Shown here piece by piece: positions 26,961 through 35,741 of a DNA stretch of 64,000 nucleotides. Under the pieces are notes generated by a model. It worked only from the letters and a program-made list of their open reading frames with translations, ran no database searches and was not told the DNA's origin. Both the position numbers and the translations under genes were made by a program. Source of the DNA: Kribbella kalugense (GTDB taxonomy: Bacteria > Actinomycetota > Actinomycetes > Propionibacteriales > Kribbellaceae); NCBI RefSeq assembly GCF_004365875.1, contig NZ_SODF01000001.1, positions 2,542,001-2,606,000 on the forward strand, written 5' to 3'. Position 1 is the stretch's first letter, and the number at the start of each line of letters is the position of its first letter.

Positions 26961-27521
26961 TTATGAGGCCTGACGCGGCGCGCGGGCGTTCAGCGCCAGG
27001 GCGGTGATCAGACCGATCGTGATCACCGTGTCGGCCAGCAGGCTCAGCCAGATCGGGGCCTGGAAGAACGCATCCAGGAACAGGGCCGCGGCGTACCCGA
27101 TCGGCCAGGTCAACGTGCCGACCAGCTTCCAGACAACGGTCCAGCGATTCGACGTCCAGAGCAGCCCGACGCCGATCCCCCAGCCGATCACGGCCACCAG
27201 CCCGCTGAACGACAGCAGGTACGGCGCGACCAGCAGCAGCCCGACCGCGACGAAATCCCGCGGGCGCAGCCGCGGCGGGACCTCGACCCGGACGAGGCCG
27301 TCGGTCGCGGCGGCAACGATCTCACTCGGCCGGCCGAGCCGCCGCAGCACCTCGCGGATCTCGTCCTCGGACGTCGCACCGCCCGCACGCGCCTCGGCGA
27401 TGTGCGCCTTCATGTCGGCGAGCAGCTCGTCGCGCCGTCCGGCCGGCAGCTCCGCGGCCTCCGTGGCCAGCTCGTTCAGGTACGCGTCGACCAGGCGATC
27501 GCTGTCCAGTTCCATGCTCAT
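26961..27521 (-). CDS. HAAS-domain membrane protein (PadR partner)
   Basis: Protein of 186 residues. The N-terminal 75 residues form a HAAS-type helical domain (LDAYLNELATEAAELPAGRRDELLADMKAHI-like, with repeated acidic and basic residues), followed by three or four transmembrane helices from about residue 90. Such proteins are commonly encoded right after a PadR regulator, and here the start overlaps the padR stop by four bases (ATGA). The N-terminal domain is thought to help assemble or control membrane partners. Specific function is unknown. Confidence 0.8.
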   Translation of the reverse strand: MSMELDSDRLVDAYLNELATEAAELPAGRRDELLADMKAHIAEARAGGATSEDEIREVLRRLGRPSEIVAAATDGLVRVEVPPRLRPRDFVAVGLLLVAPYLLSFSGLVAVIGWGIGVGLLWTSNRWTVVWKLVGTLTWPIGYAAALFLDAFFQAPIWLSLLADTVITIGLITALALNARAPRQAS

Positions 27522-27859
27522 CCCCGTCTCCCACTCTGCAAGATCTTGTCGACCGAGGTACAGAACCGCTGCCAGTCCGCGGTGAACGCGGCCAGCGCCC
27601 GGCTGCCCTCGGGTGTTGAGGTGTAGTACCGCCGCGGCGGGCCTGATTCGGACTCCTGCCAGCTCGTCTCGACCAGACCTTCGCGGCGCAGCCGGGCCAG
27701 CAGTGGGTAGATCGTGCCTTCGGTCGTCACCAGTCCGTCGACCTCACCGAGCGCCTTGACCAACTCGAAACCGTACCGAGGCTCTCCCTGCAACAGCGCC
27801 AGCACGCAGAACTCCAGCGTCCCGCGGCGCAGTTGTGTGAAGACCTTCTCCGCTACCAT
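27518..27859 (-). CDS. PadR family transcriptional regulator
   Basis: Winged-helix repressor of 113 residues. The characteristic motif LEFCVLALLQGEPRYGFELVKAL is followed by GTIYPLLARLRREGLV (recognition helix and wing) and RYYTSTPEG. ATG at 27859 is preferred; an upstream TTG is possible. An imperfect palindrome covers the start codon, which fits autoregulation. It lies between the DUF6297-type membrane protein gene and the HAAS protein gene, all on the minus strand. Confidence 0.9.
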   Translation of the reverse strand: MVAEKVFTQLRRGTLEFCVLALLQGEPRYGFELVKALGEVDGLVTTEGTIYPLLARLRREGLVETSWQESESGPPRRYYTSTPEGSRALAAFTADWQRFCTSVDKILQSGRRG

Positions 27860-27872
27860 GCAAGACAAGGTA
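27854..27872. promoter_or_regulatory. Candidate PadR operator over the padR start
   Basis: TACC-nTG...CAn-GGTA: 6 of the outer 7 base pairs of a 19-bp window are symmetric. It covers the padR ATG. PadR operators often lie at this position, so autorepression is likely but unproven. Confidence 0.45.
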
Positions 27873-27904
27873 CCTGTTCACACCACGGTAACGCAACGTG
27901 AGCG

Positions 27905-29476
27905 TCAGTCAGTTTTCGGGCGTACGGCGAACATCACCGCGAGGACGAACGCCGGGATGGCCAGCACCCAGGTGGAGCTGATGCCGAGCAGGACCGGCGC
28001 CAGGCAGACCAGCAGCAGATCGAAGCCGCGCATCGGCTGGGAGAACAGGCCGGGCGGGATCGCGCCCATCGGTGAGGAGACGAGCGGACCGGAGTACGAC
28101 GGTGGTCGCGCGGAGGCCTGCCGGACCGCACCGGCGAGCATGCCGGCGGCGACCGCGAACGTGGCCGGGGCGCTGCCGATCGCCGGGGACGCGAGCGCAG
28201 CCCAGAGGATCGCGAAGAGCCCGGGTACGACGGCCATGATGACCCGGAGCTCACGCAGGTCCATCCCGAGCGCGCGGACCAGACCGGTCGATCGGCAGAC
28301 CGACCGGAGCCCGTCCATCAACGGACGTACGGCACCGAACCCGGCGAACCCGGCGGCGACAGGCACGAGCGCGTCGAAGCCCGCGCCGGCGACCGCATAC
28401 GGTACGACGAGCAACGCGAAGCCGATCACGAGCCGCCGAGGCCAACGCAGAATCCGGACGAACTCGCGATGCACGAGCGCCCCGCCGCGCGAGCCGTGAC
28501 CGCGGCGGGTGTGCGCCCGTCCTTTCAACCGCCAGTGCCGGCCGGCGACCACGTCGGCGAGCATGCTGATGTCGAGGCTGCTCGCCGCGCCCGCGAGACC
28601 GGCGAGGAGTTCGCCGCCGGCGATCACACTCGTCCGCGTGAGCTTGTCGAGCGACCGCGAGGTGACGACCACCAAGGCGATGCAGAAGACGATCAGGACA
28701 CCGAAGAGCACCGGCAGCAGCGTATGCGCCGGTTGGTCGATCAGCGCCGTCCCGAATCCATAGTCGTCAACGACATCCGTGTACATGACGGCAGTCGTCG
28801 TCGTCATGCCCGCCTTCGGGCGCGAGTTCGGTTGCGCGGCGAGCAGCACGGCCGGAATCACGGCCGCGACCAGCAGGAGATCCGCAACCCGCAATGCCCA
28901 GCGGGACCGCTGGGCCGTCTGCTGCACCCATACCGTCACCGCCGCCGTACATACGAGCAGCGCCGCCATCAGCGCCGCCGCCTCCACCACACCGAAGAAC
29001 TGCGTCCCCAGCAGCGCCCAAACGACCATCGAGGCGAGGAAACCGATCACGGCCGCCACGACCATCACCAGCCGGTACGTCGGACGCAGCAGACTCGCCC
29101 GATTCACTGGAGTGGCCAGCAACCAGAACCCGGTCGCCTGGGACGCGGACACCGGTCCGACACTCAGCAGCACCCGGATGGTGGTTGCCAGCAGCAACGG
29201 CACGACGATCCACGGCATCCAGTGCGACAGCTCGCCACACGTGAACGACGTACACCGGGCCGCGTTGGTGTTCAGGTGATGTACGACGTTCCCGCCGGTG
29301 GCGCCGACCATGGCCAGCGTGAACAGGACGAGGTACACGTCCTCGAAGATCTGCCCGAACGAGCGGTCCGCGTGCCGCCGCCGGGTCGTCCGCATCCATT
29401 GCCGCAACGCCCGCGACGTCGGGATCGCGCCGTAGTCCGACGGGTCGAAGACGACCGGGCCTTCCGCTGAGCTCAT
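27905..29476 (-). CDS. Polytopic membrane protein, probable ABC exporter permease (DUF6297-like)
   Basis: Integral membrane protein of 523 residues with about ten to twelve hydrophobic segments from residue 50 onward and a basic loop at about residues 320-350 (RLKGRAHTRRGHGSRGG). The start overlaps the stop of the ABC ATPase gene by four bases, so it is the likely membrane subunit of that transporter. I place it in the DUF6297-type actinobacterial family from memory; this is less certain than its role as a membrane partner. The transported molecule is unknown. Confidence 0.7.
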   Translation of the reverse strand: MSSAEGPVVFDPSDYGAIPTSRALRQWMRTTRRRHADRSFGQIFEDVYLVLFTLAMVGATGGNVVHHLNTNAARCTSFTCGELSHWMPWIVVPLLLATTIRVLLSVGPVSASQATGFWLLATPVNRASLLRPTYRLVMVVAAVIGFLASMVVWALLGTQFFGVVEAAALMAALLVCTAAVTVWVQQTAQRSRWALRVADLLLVAAVIPAVLLAAQPNSRPKAGMTTTTAVMYTDVVDDYGFGTALIDQPAHTLLPVLFGVLIVFCIALVVVTSRSLDKLTRTSVIAGGELLAGLAGAASSLDISMLADVVAGRHWRLKGRAHTRRGHGSRGGALVHREFVRILRWPRRLVIGFALLVVPYAVAGAGFDALVPVAAGFAGFGAVRPLMDGLRSVCRSTGLVRALGMDLRELRVIMAVVPGLFAILWAALASPAIGSAPATFAVAAGMLAGAVRQASARPPSYSGPLVSSPMGAIPPGLFSQPMRGFDLLLVCLAPVLLGISSTWVLAIPAFVLAVMFAVRPKTD

Positions 29477-30120
29477 GGCAGCGGGGTCAGGGTCACGATG
29501 GAGTCGGCGACTGACTCGACCAGGGCCGGGTCATGGCTCGCGAAGAGGATCGCGGTGCCGGACTTCTTCTCCTCGATCAGCCGGTTGGACAGCCACTGGA
29601 CGCCGTCGGTGTCGAGGCGGGCCTCTGGCTCGTCGAGCACCATCAGCTTGCGCGGGCGGACCAGGGCGGTCGCCAACGCGAGGCGACGCCGCTGACCGGA
29701 CGACAGCGACCCGGGCAACTGGTCAGCGGCCGACAGCAGGCCGATCTCGTGGAGCGTCGTGTCGACGAGATCCTCCGGTGAGGCGTTGCCGTGGGCACGG
29801 GCTAGCAGGTCCAGGTGCTCGGCCGCGGTCAGGTCCGGGAAGAAGTCCAGGTCGTCGAGCAGCGTGGCGACATCACGCCGTACCATCTCGACCCGCTCGT
29901 CGATCGGCAGACCGTCGAGCAGGATCTTCCCGGCGGCCGGCTCGGCCGAACCGACGATGCACTTGAGTACGGTCGTCTTGCCGGCGCCGTTCGGGCCGAC
30001 CAGCGCGATCGCCTGGCCGGCCCGCAGGGTGAACGTCAGCCCTTCGATCACCGGCCGGTCGCCGTACTTGTGCTGCAGGTCGGTCACGGCGAGCCGCGGC
30101 GCCGCCTTCTTGTTGCTCAT
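29473..30120 (-). CDS. ABC transporter ATP-binding protein
   Basis: ATPase of 215 residues. Walker A GPNGAGKTT is near residue 40, signature LSSGQRRRLALATAL, Walker B KLMVLDEPEARLD. The D-loop region is modified (EARLD in place of SGLD). It is coupled (ATGA) to the large membrane protein gene downstream, and an O-methyltransferase gene is 10 bp upstream. Probably an exporter regulated by the PadR protein of the same cluster. Confidence 0.9.
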   Translation of the reverse strand: MSNKKAAPRLAVTDLQHKYGDRPVIEGLTFTLRAGQAIALVGPNGAGKTTVLKCIVGSAEPAAGKILLDGLPIDERVEMVRRDVATLLDDLDFFPDLTAAEHLDLLARAHGNASPEDLVDTTLHEIGLLSAADQLPGSLSSGQRRRLALATALVRPRKLMVLDEPEARLDTDGVQWLSNRLIEEKKSGTAILFASHDPALVESVADSIVTLTPLP

Positions 30121-30130
30121 TTCCTCCTGC

Positions 30131-30766
30131 TCACTTCTTGCGGACCAGCGTCAGCCCGTCGCCGATGCCGAGCATGATCACGTCGACCCGATCGTCCTGC
30201 GCGACGTGCGCGTTGAACTCCTTGCGGTCCGCGGGACCGTCGGCGTCGATCACGCGGCCGCCGGCCAGCGTGTTGTCGAACAGCAGCAGCCCGTTCGGCC
30301 GGATCAGCGGCAGCACGGTCTCGTAGTACCGGATGTACCAGTCCTTGTCGGCGTCGACGAAGGCCAGGTCGAACTCGCCGTCGAGCTTCGTCACGGACTC
30401 GTGCGCGTCGCCGATCCGGAGGTCGATCTTGTCCGCGACCCCGGCCCGCGCCCAGTAGCGGCGCCCGATCGAGGTCCACTCGTCGCTCACGTCGAGGCAG
30501 ATCAGCTCGCCGTCGTCGGGCAGCCCGCGCGAGATCGCCAGCGCGGAGAACCCGGTGAAGGTGCCGATCTCGACCGCCCGGCGGGCGCCGATCAGCCGGG
30601 TCAGCGTGGTCAGCAGACCGGCCTGGTCGGCGGTGGTCAGCATCCCCGCGGGGTTGCCGAGCTTCTCGGTCTCGGCCCGCAGCTCGGTCGCGATCTCGTC
30701 CAGCGGCATGCCGTGGGCGACCATGTAGTCGTGCAGTTCCTCGGTCACCGGTACCTGATGGCCCAT
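30131..30766 (-). CDS. Class I SAM-dependent O-methyltransferase
   Basis: Methyltransferase of 211 residues resembling caffeoyl-CoA/catechol O-methyltransferases (Methyltransf_3). SAM motif VEIGTFTGFSALAISRGLP, second strand ICLDVSDEW, metal-binding region FDLAFVDADKDWYIRYYE (D, D and N of LLLFDNTLAGG). Metal-dependent transfer to a catechol-like hydroxyl is typical of the family. It is the first gene of the minus-strand cluster 30766-26961 and is divergent from the adenosine kinase gene. Confidence 0.92.
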   Translation of the reverse strand: MGHQVPVTEELHDYMVAHGMPLDEIATELRAETEKLGNPAGMLTTADQAGLLTTLTRLIGARRAVEIGTFTGFSALAISRGLPDDGELICLDVSDEWTSIGRRYWARAGVADKIDLRIGDAHESVTKLDGEFDLAFVDADKDWYIRYYETVLPLIRPNGLLLFDNTLAGGRVIDADGPADRKEFNAHVAQDDRVDVIMLGIGDGLTLVRKK

Positions 30767-30871
30767 GAATTCCCGCCCTCCGTGTATTTGTTCGGTCGCC
30801 TGTAGTCTCTATTGGCTGCTCGTTGGCCGTACACCGACCCCAGCTCTATCGACTCACAGGGAGCTATACGC

Positions 30872-31849
30872 ATGCGCATCGCCATCGCGGGTTCGATCGC
30901 GACCGACATCCTGATGACGTTCCCGGGCCGGTTCAAGGACCAGTTCCTCGAGGAGCAGATGCACAAGGTCTCCTTGTCGTTCCTGGTCGACGAGCTGGTC
31001 GTCCACCGCGGCGGGGTCGGCGCGAACATCTGCTACGGGATGGCCCAGCTGGGGTTCCCGTCGCTGCTGGTCGGCTCGGTCGGCGCCGACTTCGCCGAGT
31101 ACGGCGCGGCGCTGACGGCGGCCGGCGTCGACATCTCGCACGTCCGCGTCTGCGAGAACGTACACACCGCGCGGTTCACCTGTACGACGGACCTGGACGC
31201 GAACCAGATCGCCTCGTTCTACACCGGCGCGATGGCCGAGGCGCGGGAGCTCGACCTGGGCGCGATCCATCAGGCCACCGGCGGGGTCGACCTGGTGCTG
31301 GTCGGCGCCGACGACCCGGACGCGATGCTCAAGCACACCGAGCTGGCCAAGCAGCACGGGATCGCGGTCGCGGCGGACCCGTCGCAGCAGTTGGCGCGGA
31401 TGGACGGTGCGGATATCCGTACGCTCGTCGACGGGGCGGCGTACCTGTTCAGCAACGAGTACGAGGCCGGCCTCATGATGCAGAAGACCGGCTGGAGTCA
31501 CGGCGAGATCCTCGAGCGGGTCGGCGTACGCATCACCACCCACGGCGGCGACGGCGTCGTGATCGAAGACACCAGCGGGATCCTGGCGAAGATCGCGGCT
31601 GTCCCCGCGCCCGGCCTGGTCGACCCGACCGGCGGCGGCGACGCGTTCCGCGCCGGCTACCTCACCGGCCGCGCGGCGGGCCTCGACCACGAGTCGGCCG
31701 CCCACCTCGGCTGCACGCTGGCCACCACGGTCCTCGAGACGGTCGGGACGCAGGAGTACACGCTCGACCACCCCACCTTCCTGGAGCGGCTGACCAGCGC
31801 GTACGGCGCCCCCGCGGCCGCCACCGCCAAGCAGGCCCTCCCCCTCTAA
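30872..31849 (+). CDS. adoK: Adenosine kinase (PfkB family, mycobacterial AdoK type)
   Basis: Phosphorylates adenosine to AMP in purine salvage, 325 residues. The N-terminus MRIAIAGSIATDILMTFPGRF and the stretch HKVSLSFLVDELVVHRGGVGANI are strongly like those of M. tuberculosis AdoK, which is a PfkB-family kinase related to sugar kinases. PfkB signature 2 reads DPTGGGDAFRAGYLTG with the catalytic Asp; canonical GxGD appears as GGGD. CAGGGAG precedes the ATG. Some relatives are annotated only as carbohydrate kinases, so a sugar substrate is the alternative. Confidence 0.87.
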   Translation: MRIAIAGSIATDILMTFPGRFKDQFLEEQMHKVSLSFLVDELVVHRGGVGANICYGMAQLGFPSLLVGSVGADFAEYGAALTAAGVDISHVRVCENVHTARFTCTTDLDANQIASFYTGAMAEARELDLGAIHQATGGVDLVLVGADDPDAMLKHTELAKQHGIAVAADPSQQLARMDGADIRTLVDGAAYLFSNEYEAGLMMQKTGWSHGEILERVGVRITTHGGDGVVIEDTSGILAKIAAVPAPGLVDPTGGGDAFRAGYLTGRAAGLDHESAAHLGCTLATTVLETVGTQEYTLDHPTFLERLTSAYGAPAAATAKQALPL

Positions 31850-32265
31850 GACAGGCGCGCTAGAACACCCGTCTGCGCAAGGAGCGCGAACCGGTCCGGC
31901 GAGCCCCAATGCTCGACGATCCGGCCGTCCACGACCCGGGCCATCTCGAAGAGCGCGATGTCGATCGGGGCGTTGCTCGGCGGCCCGAAGAACGACCCCG
32001 TCGCGGTCCCCCGCGCCCGCCCACGCGCCCAGACCACGTCACCGACGACAACCGAATCCTCCAGCGTGTACACGATGTCCGGCATCATCTCGTACACCTG
32101 CCGGATCGCGGCCTTCACGTGTTCGCGCGCCTGGTCACCCCGCCCAGCGAGGCCGAACTGATGCTCGATCAGGTCCGGCGCACACACCTCGTCGACGATC
32201 GCGTCGTTCCCGGTCGCGAACCCGTCGTACAGGATCCGCTCCAGTACCTCTCGTGGTCCTTCCAT
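31846..32265 (-). CDS. SnoaL-like ester cyclase/hydratase family protein
   Basis: Small NTF2-fold protein of 139 residues, SnoaL-like polyketide cyclase family. Typical segments: YDGFATGNDAIVDEVCAPDLIEHQ at the N-terminus and ALFEMARVVDGRIVEHWGSPD at the C-terminus. The ATG at 32265 has GGGGAG upstream. It is divergent from a TetR regulator with 71 bp between them, and two inverted repeats in that space suggest it is the TetR target. The substrate is unknown. Confidence 0.85.
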   Translation of the reverse strand: MEGPREVLERILYDGFATGNDAIVDEVCAPDLIEHQFGLAGRGDQAREHVKAAIRQVYEMMPDIVYTLEDSVVVGDVVWARGRARGTATGSFFGPPSNAPIDIALFEMARVVDGRIVEHWGSPDRFALLAQTGVLARLS

Positions 32266-32296
32266 GACTCCCCCTCTGCATTGGTAGTGCACTCGC

Positions 32297-32323
32297 TGCA
32301 GTATAACTGCACTGAACACAGTG
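32297..32323. promoter_or_regulatory. Two adjacent inverted repeats between SnoaL and tetR genes
   Basis: TGCAGT-ATA-ACTGCA (32297-32311) is followed by CACTG-AACA-CAGTG (32310-32323). Both are perfect and overlap by two bases in a 71-bp divergent gap, the expected place for a TetR operator controlling both genes. Confidence 0.6.
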
Positions 32324-32336
32324 ATAGTGTGCCCAC

Positions 32337-32930
32337 ATGCCTGAGGCTGTCAAGACCTATCGCCAGGTGCAGGCCGAAGAGACGCGGAGCCGGATCGCGC
32401 GGGCGGCGCGGCGACTGTTCGCTGCGCAGGGGTACGGCGCCACGAGCATCGACGCGATCGCCAAGGAGGCCGGCGTCGCGACCCGGACCGTCTACTCGGC
32501 GTTCGGGACCAAGCGGGAGATCCTGTCGCTGATCTGCGACCAGTGGCTGACCGAGGCCGGCGCTATCGAGCGGGCCGACCAGGTGTTCGCGATCGAGGAC
32601 CCGATCGAGCGGCTCCAGGGCGCGGCCGGTTGGCTGACGAACCTGTACTCGGCCGGCTTCGATGTCGTGCTGATCTTCGAGGCCGCGACCGACGAAAGCC
32701 CGGAGACCAAGGCCCTGCTGCGGGCGAAGCTTGCCGGCCGCAACCAAGTGATGGACGCGATGATCGCCTCCCTCGGCGACGTACTACGGCTGCCGCTCAA
32801 GCAGGCGCAGGCGATCTACCGGGCCCTCGCGGCGCCCGGCGTCTACCAGGAGCTGGTCGACGAGTCCGGTTGGACTCCGGAAGAGTTCGAGGGCTTCGTC
32901 GCCGACTCGCTGCTCCGTCAACTGCTCTGA
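32337..32930 (+). CDS. TetR family transcriptional regulator
   Basis: Repressor of 197 residues. The helix-turn-helix reads ATSIDAIAKEAGVATRTVYSAFGTKREIL (about residues 34-62). No Shine-Dalgarno sequence precedes the ATG, so leaderless translation is likely. Divergent from the SnoaL-like gene, and two palindromes in the gap are its likely operators. Its 3' end overlaps the convergent GntR gene by 13 bp. Confidence 0.9.
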   Translation: MPEAVKTYRQVQAEETRSRIARAARRLFAAQGYGATSIDAIAKEAGVATRTVYSAFGTKREILSLICDQWLTEAGAIERADQVFAIEDPIERLQGAAGWLTNLYSAGFDVVLIFEAATDESPETKALLRAKLAGRNQVMDAMIASLGDVLRLPLKQAQAIYRALAAPGVYQELVDESGWTPEEFEGFVADSLLRQLL

Positions 32931-33604
32931 GAGCGAGCCCACAACCCACGGACGTGGCCGATGTGGCGCCGCATCAGTTGCTCGGCGCCTTCTGCGTCGC
33001 CTGCCTCGACCAGGTCGATGAGCTCGTGGTGTTCGGTCGCTGACGGGAGCAAGCGGCCGCTCTCGACCAGCGGGGTGAGGCCGAGGAGCCGGGTCTGCGA
33101 TCGCAAGTCGGACACGACGTCGACCAGCTTCTGGTTGCCGGAGTACGCGAGCAACGTGACGTGGAAGACCCGGTCTGCCTCGATGTACGCGATCAGGTCG
33201 CCGGCCTGCGCCGCCACCACGATGTCCTCGGCGAGACGCCGCAGCCGCGGGTAGTCCTTCGGTGGGATCACCGGAACCACGTCGCGGATCGTCGGTGGCT
33301 CGATCAGCTGCCGGAGCGCCGCCAGGTTGTCGAGATCCGCTTCGGACACCTCGGTGACCCGGAAGCCCTTGTTCCGCAGCGAGATCACCAGGCCCTCGCG
33401 GACCAGGTCCAGCATCGCCTCGCGGACCGGTGTCGCGGAGACCCCGAACCGCGCGCCGAGCGTCGGCGCCGAGTACACCTCGCCCGGCTTCAGCTCGCCG
33501 GAGATCACCGCCGCCCGCAGTGCGTTGGCGACGCTGTCGCGTAGGTTCTCGCGTTGCGCCAACCGCCGTACGCTCGGCATCGGCTCGATCGAATCGGCAG
33601 CCAT
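32918..33604 (-). CDS. GntR family regulator (FadR/FCD type)
   Basis: Transcriptional regulator of 228 residues. The N-terminal winged helix reads LRDSVANALRAAVISGELKPGE ... LGARFGVSATPVREAMLDLVREGLV, and the C-terminal FCD helical domain holds the metal-ligand type residues (EADRVFHVTLL, HHELIDLVEAGD). The ATG at 33604 is preceded by GGGAGGTG. It is the last gene of the GH127/peptide-transporter operon, 44 bp after the hydrolase, so it is the obvious candidate for local control by a small organic acid, sugar or peptide. Confidence 0.9.
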   Translation of the reverse strand: MAADSIEPMPSVRRLAQRENLRDSVANALRAAVISGELKPGEVYSAPTLGARFGVSATPVREAMLDLVREGLVISLRNKGFRVTEVSEADLDNLAALRQLIEPPTIRDVVPVIPPKDYPRLRRLAEDIVVAAQAGDLIAYIEADRVFHVTLLAYSGNQKLVDVVSDLRSQTRLLGLTPLVESGRLLPSATEHHELIDLVEAGDAEGAEQLMRRHIGHVRGLWARSQSS

Positions 33605-33648
33605 CGGTTCACCTCCCAGGGTCGTCGCCCATTGTGAATCACCAGTCC

Positions 33649-34926
33649 TCACCGACCGGGGATGCCACCCCCGACGGACGCGACCAGCTCGGTGAGCCGC
33701 TCGAAGACGCGGTCCGAGCCGAGCCCGTCGTGTTCGTACTCGTTCGTCACCCAGGCCTGTACGTTGCCGACCCGGCCGGCGGTGTCGAGCTGCAGCCCGG
33801 AGTCGACGTACATGTCATCGAAGTACACCGCCGCGGCCACCGGTACGTCGTTCGCCGCGAGCCGCTCGAGGTCGTACAGCTCCGACCACCGCGGCCGCTG
33901 CGCCAGGACCTCGACCGCGCCCTGGAACGGCCGCAGTCCGCGGATCTCGGCGAACATCCAGGGGTACATCATCTCGCCGGTGAACAGCAGCGGCCGCGCC
34001 TCCTCAGCGAACTCCGGTCGCCGCGCTCGCTCCGCCTCGGCCGCCCACGCGGTCGCACCGTCACCGGATCCGTAGATGCTCTCCTGCAGCGCGGCGAACA
34101 ACGGTTCCTCGAGGTACGACGACAGGTCGAGAGCCTGGCCCAGGAAGGTGTCCGAGAGCTCGTCACCGTCGAACGCTTCGTCGATCAGCCAGTGGATCCG
34201 CTCATACCCAGGCTTCATCCCGAAGGCGATTCCGAGGGACTGGAACCGGCGTACCGTCAGCCGATCGCCGTCCGGCAGCCGTACGTCGTCAGCCGCCAGC
34301 CGGTCCGCGATCGCACCGACTCGCTCGACGTTGTGCGGATACCGTTGGTAGAACTCGCGGTTCTTGGCCGCCACCCGCGGATAGGTACGCCGGTACACCT
34401 CGGCCGCCGACGGATCGATCGAGGCGAGCCCGCCGGTCACATAGCAAGCGGTCAAGGCGTCAGGTGCCTTGGACAAGTAGGTGAGCGTGAGGAATCCGCC
34501 GTAACTCTGACCGAGTGTCGACCAGCGAAGTCCCCCGAAGACCTTGTTCCGCAGGTGCTCGGCGTCCGAGATGATCGAGTCTGCCCGGAAACAGGCGAGG
34601 TAGTCGGCGCCTTCCTCGGCAGACATCGTCGCGATCCGCCGACGAGTGACCGGCGTGCTCCGGCCTGTGCCCCGCTGATCCATCAGCACGACCCGGTACT
34701 TCTTCAGCGCTTGCCCGATCCACCCATTCACACCGATCGGCCGCGGACCCCTCCCGCCCGGACCACCCTGCAGGAACAGCAGGCACGGCAGGTCTTCGTC
34801 CTTGCGCGTCGGGTCGACGAGTTCGCGCGCGAAGACCGTGATCGTCTCGGCCGGGTTCGACCAGTCGAGCGGCACTTCGACGGTGTGCTCGCGGACGTGC
34901 ATCCCGGGAATCGTGTAGCTGATCAT
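33649..34926 (-). CDS. Prolyl-iminopeptidase-like alpha/beta hydrolase
   Basis: Cytoplasmic hydrolase of 425 residues, peptidase family S33. Oxyanion motif LFLQGGPGGRGP, strand VLMDQRGTGRST and nucleophile elbow LGQSYGGF (catalytic Ser). HGTP... near the end, with VTNEYEHDG, supplies the His region. These are the classic prolyl iminopeptidase motifs; such enzymes release N-terminal Pro or hydroxyproline from peptides. The start overlaps the stop of the oppF-type ATPase gene by four bases. Membership in an operon with a peptide importer and a beta-L-arabinofuranosidase suggests action on imported proline-rich peptides. Confidence 0.88.
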   Translation of the reverse strand: MISYTIPGMHVREHTVEVPLDWSNPAETITVFARELVDPTRKDEDLPCLLFLQGGPGGRGPRPIGVNGWIGQALKKYRVVLMDQRGTGRSTPVTRRRIATMSAEEGADYLACFRADSIISDAEHLRNKVFGGLRWSTLGQSYGGFLTLTYLSKAPDALTACYVTGGLASIDPSAAEVYRRTYPRVAAKNREFYQRYPHNVERVGAIADRLAADDVRLPDGDRLTVRRFQSLGIAFGMKPGYERIHWLIDEAFDGDELSDTFLGQALDLSSYLEEPLFAALQESIYGSGDGATAWAAEAERARRPEFAEEARPLLFTGEMMYPWMFAEIRGLRPFQGAVEVLAQRPRWSELYDLERLAANDVPVAAAVYFDDMYVDSGLQLDTAGRVGNVQAWVTNEYEHDGLGSDRVFERLTELVASVGGGIPGR

Positions 34927-35741
34927 TGAGCCTGCCTTCGTTTGGCGTCCCATTCAGGATTGATCCGCGGTACGGCGGCCAGCAGGGTCTTCGTGTACTC
35001 GTCCTGAGGGTCGCCGAACACCTGGTCCCGCGGGCCTAGCTCTACGATTCTGCCTCGGTTCATCACCGCGACCCGCTGGGAGATCTGGCGTACCACGGCC
35101 AGATCGTGCGCGATGAAGATGTAGCTGAAGCCGCTCTCCCGTTGCAGCCGCATCAGCAGGTCCAGCACCTGGGCCTGGATCGAGACGTCGAGGGCCGACA
35201 CCGCCTCGTCGCAGATCACCAGCTTCGGGTTGACCGCGAGCGCGCGGGCGATCCCGATCCGCTGCGCCTGCCCACCGGAGAACTGCGCCGGGTAACGCCG
35301 GCAGTGGTCTGGATTCAACCCGACCCGCTCCATCAACTCCTGCGCGAACGCCCGCCGGCCCGTGGGCGGCGTGATCCCCTGGTAGGTCAGCGGCGCGGTA
35401 ATGATCCGCTCGACGGTGTACCGCGGGTTGAGCGACGAGAACGGGTCCTGGAAGACCACCTGCACGTCGTTGCGGAATCGCGCCAGCTCCCGACCACGCG
35501 CCCGGGTCACGTCCTGCCCGTCGAACACGACCGTACCGCTGGTCGGCTCCAGCAGCCGGGCCGCGATCCGTGCCGTGGTCGACTTCCCGCTACCCGACTC
35601 CCCCACGATCGCGAGCGTCTCGCCGAGCTCGACCTCGAAGCTCACGTCGTCGACCGCGGTGAAGGTGGTCTTCCGCGCCCGCATGCTCTCGCCCCGCGTG
35701 ACGAACTGCTTCGTGACGCCACGGATCTCCATCAACGTCAC
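34923..35741 (-). CDS. Oligopeptide-type ABC transporter ATPase (OppF/DppF-like)
   Basis: ATP-binding subunit of 272 residues. Walker [11 protein letters not shown], signature FSGGQAQRIGIARAL, Walker B KLVICDEAVSALD. The OppF-type C-terminus reads EYTKTLLAAVPRINPEW. The Walker B glutamate region has EAVSALD as is usual in this subfamily. It overlaps the OppD-type gene upstream by four bases and the hydrolase downstream by four. It works with 35738-36538 as the heterodimeric motor of the importer. Confidence 0.93.
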   Translation of the reverse strand: MTLMEIRGVTKQFVTRGESMRARKTTFTAVDDVSFEVELGETLAIVGESGSGKSTTARIAARLLEPTSGTVVFDGQDVTRARGRELARFRNDVQVVFQDPFSSLNPRYTVERIITAPLTYQGITPPTGRRAFAQELMERVGLNPDHCRRYPAQFSGGQAQRIGIARALAVNPKLVICDEAVSALDVSIQAQVLDLLMRLQRESGFSYIFIAHDLAVVRQISQRVAVMNRGRIVELGPRDQVFGDPQDEYTKTLLAAVPRINPEWDAKRRQAQ

